Shown piece by piece: positions 12,772 through 16,724 of a DNA stretch of 16,724 nt. Origin of the DNA: UMGS1002 sp964463325 (GTDB taxonomy: Bacteria; Bacillota; Clostridia; Oscillospirales; CAG-272); NCBI GenBank assembly GCA_964463325.1, contig CAYXBY010000036.1, forward strand, positions 1 to 16,724, read 5' to 3'. Both the position numbers and the translations under genes were made by a program. The notes beneath the pieces were generated by a model. It had not been told where the DNA came from. It saw only the letters and a list, made by a program, of their open reading frames with translations, and did no database searches. Positions within the stretch are counted from its first letter, which is position 1. Each line of letters opens with the position of its first letter.

Positions 12772-13329
12772 ATGTGCGTGGATGAGCTGAGTGAAAAAAG
12801 GCTCCGCGGGGAGCTGATATATGATGGGGTGATAGTTCACCTGTGGCGCGACGAGGTCGAGCTGCCGGACGGCCACGAGGCTGTGCGCGAGGTGGTGAGG
12901 CATGTCGGCGCGGTGGGCATCGTCCCGCTGACTGACAGCGGAGAGGTGCTGTGCGTGGAGCAGTATCGGTATCCCTTCGAGCAGGTGCTGCTCGAGATAC
13001 CGGCCGGCAAGCTGGATAGCAGCGATGAACCGCCCGAGCAGGCTGCATGGCGTGAGCTACGCGAGGAGACGGGGGCTGTCGGCGGCAGGCTGATACCGCT
13101 GGGGGCGCTGTATCCGTCGGTGGCGATATGCGACGAGGTCATACACCTGTTTGCGGCAGTCGGCTTTGAGACGGGCTGCAACGACCCCGATGACGACGAA
13201 TTTATCCGCACACGCGCCCTGCCGCTCGAGACGCTGGTCGATATGGTCATGCGCGGCGAGATCAGGGACGCAAAAACACAAATAGCACTGCTCAAGGTGG
13301 CGCGTCTACGCGAGAGCGGGCAGCTGTAA
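12772..13329 (+). CDS. Nudix hydrolase, ADP-ribose pyrophosphatase type
   Basis: Protein of 185 residues. The Nudix box runs from Gly79 to Ala102 (GKLDSSDEPPEQ then AAWRELREETGA), with the metal-binding REL-EE core intact. Compared with the consensus G-x5-E it has six residues between Gly79 and Glu86, a one-residue insertion before the helix. The upstream EQYRYPFEQVLLEIPAGKLD and the NudF-like N-terminal strands point to the ADP-ribose/ADP-sugar pyrophosphatase subfamily, which splits ADP-ribose to AMP and ribose-5-phosphate. The frame can be extended to a TTG at 12757, but that TTG overlaps the GGAGG ribosome site that serves the ATG at 12772, so the ATG is the start. It is the first gene of the plus-strand run; the transporter starts 23 bases after its stop. 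Confidence 0.92.
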   Translation: MCVDELSEKRLRGELIYDGVIVHLWRDEVELPDGHEAVREVVRHVGAVGIVPLTDSGEVLCVEQYRYPFEQVLLEIPAGKLDSSDEPPEQAAWRELREETGAVGGRLIPLGALYPSVAICDEVIHLFAAVGFETGCNDPDDDEFIRTRALPLETLVDMVMRGEIRDAKTQIALLKVARLRESGQL

Positions 13330-13352
13330 CTGAGATGGGAGGGCACTTATTA

Positions 13353-14954
13353 ATGAAGCTGAATTACCGAAAAACGCTGTGCGTGGGCTTTGCATTCTTT
13401 TTGATATGCTCCTTTTGGCAGGCCTACGATACCATTATTCCCAAGATACTTACCGACAAATTTGGTCTGTCGCAGACGGTGTCGGGCGCCATCATGGCGC
13501 TGGACAACATTTTGGCGCTGTTTTTGCTGCCGCTGTTCGGCGCACTTTCCGACCGCTGCCGCTCGAGGCTGGGTCGGCGGACGCCCTTCATTCTGATAGG
13601 CACTATCGTGGCGGCGGTGGCATTTGTGGGGCTGTCGTTTGTCGATTCCATGCAGCTGACACGGCTGCATGACTACGCCGACGTCGAGAACCGCGCCGCG
13701 CTCGAGGCGCTTTATGACTACGATTACAAGCAAAAGACCGATCAGAACGGCGGCACATATGAGCTGGTGACGTCGTCGGGCGAGAGATTCGTGCTGCGTG
13801 ACCGCTTTACGCGCGAGGAGTTTACCGCCATCACGCTCAAGGTCGAAACGACCGACTCCGACGGCAACGTCAAGCAGGTGACCAACCCGCTCTACAGCGA
13901 CTACGTCGTCCCGGCGCGGCAGGCCGTGGCGCTCGACACAACGTTGAACAGCCCCGCGACGCTCACCTTCTTTATGGGATTGCTGCTGGTGGTGCTGGTG
14001 TCCATGGCAGTCTTCCGCTCGCCAGCCGTGGCGCTCATGCCGGATGTCACCATCAAGCCGTTGCGCTCCAAGGGCAACGCTATCATCAACCTCATGGGCT
14101 CCTTTGGCGGCATACTGGTGCTGGTGCTGGGCATGGTGTTCAAGACTGGCGACGTCAGCAATGCAATGATGAGCTATACCGTTTTCTTTGCCGTGATAGC
14201 GGCAATTATGATAGGATCGCTGGTCATTTTTATGCTGACAGTCAACGAGCCGCGCTTTGTGGCCGAGATGCATGAGGAAAGTCGCCGCTTAGGATTGGAG
14301 GAGGAGGGCGACGCGCCGGATGTGACGTCGGGTGAGCGTCGTCTGTCGCGCAGTGAGCTGACCTCGCTGCTGCTGATACTGGCATCGGTGGTGCTGTGGT
14401 ATATGGGCTACAACGCCGTCTCGAGCAAATATTCGGTCTACGCCGGCAGCGTGCTGGCCAAGGACTATAACATGACGCTCATCATCGCGCAGGCGGCTGC
14501 CATTATATCCTACCTGCCCGTCGGCATCATATCCTCAAAGCTGGGTCGCAAAAAGACCATCCTCGCCGGCGTGCTGATACTGACGCTGTCCTTCGGTGGC
14601 GCCATATTCATGCGGCAGGACAGCCCGACGCTGTTTATGAACATCATATTTGCCACCGCCGGCATAGGCTGGGCGACGATAAACGTCAATTCCTTCCCTA
14701 TGGTGGTCGAGCTGTCGCGCGGCGGCGACGTCGGCAAATATACCGGCTTTTATTACACGGCCAGCATGCTGGCGCAGACGATTACGCCGGTGCTCAGCGG
14801 CATATTCCTTGACATCAAGCTGACGCTGCTGTTCCCCTACGCGACGCTGTTTGTGGCGGCGTCGTTCGTTACGATGCTGTTTGTCAAGCACGGCGATTCA
14901 AAGCCGATACCACCCCGCGGCGGCCTCGAGGCGCTTAGCGAGATGGATAATTGA
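13353..14954 (+). CDS. MFS/GPH-type sugar transporter with large extracellular insertion
   Basis: Protein of 533 residues with about 12 membrane segments. The cytoplasmic loop after helix 2, LSDRCRSRLGRRTPF (66-78), is the signature of major-facilitator sugar transporters of the GPH/SLC45 type. The mirrored motif SKLGRKKT occurs in the second half, and a family-like RSPAVALMPD (222-231) follows helix 4. Unusually, about 100 polar residues (100-203) are inserted between helices 3 and 4, on the outside by the expected topology; they contain many Asp, Tyr and Thr. This makes the protein longer than the usual 400-460 residues. The frame begins 18 bases earlier at 13335, but GGGAGGG lies inside that extension eight bases before the ATG at 13353, so the shorter start is chosen. 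Substrate unknown; the downstream murQ makes an amino sugar such as MurNAc or a muropeptide sugar a fair guess. Confidence 0.88.
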   Translation: MKLNYRKTLCVGFAFFLICSFWQAYDTIIPKILTDKFGLSQTVSGAIMALDNILALFLLPLFGALSDRCRSRLGRRTPFILIGTIVAAVAFVGLSFVDSMQLTRLHDYADVENRAALEALYDYDYKQKTDQNGGTYELVTSSGERFVLRDRFTREEFTAITLKVETTDSDGNVKQVTNPLYSDYVVPARQAVALDTTLNSPATLTFFMGLLLVVLVSMAVFRSPAVALMPDVTIKPLRSKGNAIINLMGSFGGILVLVLGMVFKTGDVSNAMMSYTVFFAVIAAIMIGSLVIFMLTVNEPRFVAEMHEESRRLGLEEEGDAPDVTSGERRLSRSELTSLLLILASVVLWYMGYNAVSSKYSVYAGSVLAKDYNMTLIIAQAAAIISYLPVGIISSKLGRKKTILAGVLILTLSFGGAIFMRQDSPTLFMNIIFATAGIGWATINVNSFPMVVELSRGGDVGKYTGFYYTASMLAQTITPVLSGIFLDIKLTLLFPYATLFVAASFVTMLFVKHGDSKPIPPRGGLEALSEMDN

Positions 14955-14971
14955 AAATAAAATGAGAAAGG

Positions 14972-15000
14972 TCAGGCCGTCAGCATCTGTGGCGGCCTGA
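14972..15000. other. Hairpin just upstream of the GDPD gene
   Basis: Perfect 8-bp stem TCAGGCCG / CGGCCTGA with a 13-base loop, ending nine bases before the ATG at 15010. No U-tract follows, so it does not look like a terminator. Its position could limit ribosome access to the next gene, which has no clear ribosome site. Confidence 0.6.
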
Positions 15001-15009
15001 GACTAAGCA

Positions 15010-15840
15010 ATGGTAATAGTTTTGATAGTAATTGCGGTATTGGCCGCGCTGGCGGTGGCATACCTTGTTCTGTCCGCCCCCCGTCGTGCCTCGCGGCGCC
15101 CGGGCATGGAAAAGCTGTATGTTGACTACGCCCACAGAGGCCTGTGGGGCGACGGCATACCTGAAAATTCACTTCCGGCGTTCGCCGAGGCGGCGCGGCT
15201 GGGCTACGGCATAGAGCTGGACGTTCAGCTGTCGAGTGACGGTGATATTGTCGTTTTCCACGACTATACGCTGAGTCGCATGTGCGGCGAGGACACGCGC
15301 ATCTCGGAGCTGCGCGGCGCTGAGCTGTCGTGGCGACATTTGGGCGGCACCGAGTACACGCTGCCGCTGCTGGACGACGTGCTGACGACGGTCAAGGGGC
15401 GCGTCCCGATACTCATCGAGCTCAAGGGCGAGACGTCGGACACCTCGCTGTGCGAGGCGCTGGCGCGGGCGCTGGATCACTACGACGGCAAGGTGTGCGT
15501 TGAGTCGTTCAATCCGTTTCTGCTGGGGTGGTTCAAAAAGAACCGTCCACGCGTGGCGCGTGGACTGCTCTACACCGACTTTTTTGAGAACGGCCCGACC
15601 GGGCGGCTGACCAGCCTTGTGCTACAGTCCATGCTGACCAATGTCCTTGCGCGGCCTGACTTTATCGCGGCTGACGGTCGGCATCTCGACATGCTACCGC
15701 TGCGACTGATGCGCGGACTGCACAAGCTGCCGATGTTTGTCTGGACGATACCGAACAAGGAGATATATGACCGCATGCGGTCGCAAAAATACAAGTGCAT
15801 ATTTGAGCGCTTTGAGCCGGAGGAACGCCGTGAGAGATAA
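15010..15840 (+). CDS. Membrane-anchored glycerophosphodiester phosphodiesterase
   Basis: Protein of 276 residues. One N-terminal helix (2-22, VIVLIVIAVLAALAVAYLVL) anchors a GDPD TIM-barrel. The family motifs are present: AHRG (41-44, with His42 and Arg43), PENS (51-54), ELDVQ (69-73, with metal ligands Glu69 and Asp71), FHD (83-85, His84) and ELKGE later in the barrel. The family hydrolyses glycerophosphodiesters (deacylated lipids, lipoteichoic or teichoic glycerol-phosphate) to glycerol-3-phosphate and an alcohol. It is short for this family but complete. With the short N-terminus, basic residues right after the helix (PRRASRRPG) would by the positive-inside rule favour a cytoplasmic barrel; orientation is therefore open. 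No strong ribosome site precedes the ATG, and a hairpin sits there. Its 3' end overlaps murQ by 11 bases. Confidence 0.9.
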   Translation: MVIVLIVIAVLAALAVAYLVLSAPRRASRRPGMEKLYVDYAHRGLWGDGIPENSLPAFAEAARLGYGIELDVQLSSDGDIVVFHDYTLSRMCGEDTRISELRGAELSWRHLGGTEYTLPLLDDVLTTVKGRVPILIELKGETSDTSLCEALARALDHYDGKVCVESFNPFLLGWFKKNRPRVARGLLYTDFFENGPTGRLTSLVLQSMLTNVLARPDFIAADGRHLDMLPLRLMRGLHKLPMFVWTIPNKEIYDRMRSQKYKCIFERFEPEERRER

Positions 15841-16657
15841 TTATGACAGACTAAAGACAGAGGGACGCAATCCTAACAGCGTCGGAATCGACAAAATGAC
15901 AACGCTCGAGGCCATGCGCGTCATGAACAACGAGGACAAGCAGGTAGCGTTGGCAGTCGAGACGCAGCTGCCGCAGATAGCCGAGGCTGTGGATATAATT
16001 GCCGAGCGACTGCGCGGCGGTGGGCACCTGATATATGTCGGTGCGGGCACGTCGGGACGGCTGGGCGTTGTGGATGCGTCGGAATGTCCGCCGACCTTTG
16101 GCGTGGACTACGAGCTGGTTCGCGGCATTATCGCGGGCGGCGAGGATGCCATGTTCCGCGCGGCCGAGGGCTTTGAGGACAGCGAGGAGCGTGGTGCCGA
16201 GGCGATCGATGCCGGCGGAGTCGCGGCAGGCGACGTGGTAGTCGGCCTGTCGGCGGCGGGACGCGCACCGTTCGTGCTTGGGGCGTTGCGTCGCGCAGCG
16301 GAGCTGGGGGCGGTGCCCATGGGCATTACCTGCAATCCGGATTCGCTTATGGCGCCGCTGTGCCGCGTGACCATCGCGCCGTATGTTGGCCCTGAGGTGA
16401 TCTCGGGCTCGACGCGCCTCAAGGCGGGCACGGCGCAAAAGCTGGTGCTCAACATGCTGTCGACCGGAACCATGATACGTCTTGGGCTGGTTCGCAGCAA
16501 TTTGATGGTGAATGTCCGTCCGACGAATGAAAAGTTGTGCGAACGTGCGACGCGCATAATAATGGAGCTTGGCGACGTTTCGCACGAGCGCGCCGCTGAG
16601 CTGCTGAAGCGGCATGGCGGGGTCATCCCGGCGCTCAGGGAGCTTGGGATCGAGTGA
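15830..16657 (+). CDS. murQ: N-acetylmuramic acid 6-phosphate etherase
   Basis: SIS-domain lyase of 275 residues. It removes the D-lactyl ether from MurNAc-6-phosphate to give GlcNAc-6-phosphate and D-lactate in peptidoglycan recycling. Signature GAGTSGRLGVVDASECPPTFG is split here as GAGTSGRLGV (71-80) and VDASECPPTFG (81-91); the catalytic glutamates are Glu85 and Glu113 (AAEGFED). The start is the GTG at 15830, with GGAGG six bases upstream, giving RDNYDRLKTEGRNP, the family-like N-terminus. It overlaps the GDPD stop by 11 bases, suggesting coupled translation. The protein is about 25 residues shorter than usual (about 300): after TRIIMELGDVS it goes directly to HERAAELLKRHGG, as if one helical repeat of the C-terminal domain were missing. 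The MurNAc-6-phosphate source (PTS MurP, AnmK or a MurNAc kinase) is not in the window. Confidence 0.95.
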   Translation: MRDNYDRLKTEGRNPNSVGIDKMTTLEAMRVMNNEDKQVALAVETQLPQIAEAVDIIAERLRGGGHLIYVGAGTSGRLGVVDASECPPTFGVDYELVRGIIAGGEDAMFRAAEGFEDSEERGAEAIDAGGVAAGDVVVGLSAAGRAPFVLGALRRAAELGAVPMGITCNPDSLMAPLCRVTIAPYVGPEVISGSTRLKAGTAQKLVLNMLSTGTMIRLGLVRSNLMVNVRPTNEKLCERATRIIMELGDVSHERAAELLKRHGGVIPALRELGIE

Positions 16658-16661
16658 TGGA

Positions 16662-16724
16662 TCAGGCGAGGGTGAAGTATTGCAGACTTCCGCGCTCTTT
16701 GACCGTGGCGCCCGCGGCTCTTTC
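16662..16724 (-). CDS. Possible C-terminal end of a convergent gene (partial)
   Basis: On the minus strand an open frame enters from the window edge and ends ATVKERGSLQYFTLA-stop at 16662, five bases from the murQ stop. The 20 visible residues look protein-like, but no family can be named. The competing reading is a plus-strand gene starting at the ATG 16657-16659, overlapping the murQ stop as TGATG (MDQARVKYCRLPRSLTV...), also open to the edge, but without a well-spaced ribosome site. Only one is likely real; the sequence shown cannot decide. Confidence 0.3.
   Translation of the reverse strand, partial: ERAAGATVKERGSLQYFTLA

Noticed and set aside
13350..14273. 307-codon minus-strand open frame
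   Set aside because: Antisense to the transporter; His/Gln/Arg-rich composition typical of reverse-complement shadows in GC-rich genes.

Overview
The window looks like a chromosomal segment of a low- to mid-GC Gram-positive, most likely a gut Clostridia member of the Oscillospiraceae/Ruminococcaceae type. The reasons are near-consensus sigma-A promoters (TTGACA-17-TATAAT), AGGAGG-type ribosome sites, Thr/Asp/Pro-rich tethers behind lipoprotein signal peptides, intrinsic terminators with U-tracts, and dispersed GC-rich double-hairpin intergenic repeats. The taxon is an inference from style and was not tested by a search. I see no tRNA, rRNA, CRISPR array, transposase or phage structural gene.

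Left part (1-3980). A leftward lipoprotein serpin (157-1399) is broken by one frameshift. A leftward AMP-forming acyl-CoA synthetase (1534-3258) with its own promoter and terminator precedes it. The long gap 3259-3974 is not empty: it holds two abutting, oppositely oriented copies of the hairpin repeat and then what reads as a complete small RNA gene on the minus strand (about 3654-3782), with a perfect promoter, a folded body with a pyrimidine-rich CUCC-containing segment, and a strong intrinsic terminator.

Middle part (3975-9353). A small two-helix membrane protein (minus) and an XRE/S24 LexA-like self-cleaving repressor (plus) diverge from a shared intergenic region. The repressor promoter and the small RNA promoter carry the same dyad (ACAAA-N8-TTTGT) between -35 and -10, so these three units may form one circuit. 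Next come a secreted Thr-rich lipoprotein with a probable jelly-roll domain, a sorbitol-6-phosphate-dehydrogenase-like SDR, and a cytoplasmic Cys-type sulfatase, ending at a terminator and a fourth hairpin repeat.

Right part (9358-16724). On the minus strand lie a large surface lipoprotein with a ComEC-like metallo-beta-lactamase domain, and a tcdA-rnhA operon (tRNA t6A cyclisation, RNase HI). Diverging from tcdA is a plus-strand run: Nudix ADP-sugar hydrolase, MFS/GPH-type transporter with an unusual extracellular insertion, membrane-anchored glycerophosphodiesterase, and murQ, the last two overlapping. That run could serve salvage of cell wall material (teichoic acid glycerophosphodiesters and MurNAc-6-phosphate). 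The last 60 bases hold the edge of another gene whose strand cannot be settled.
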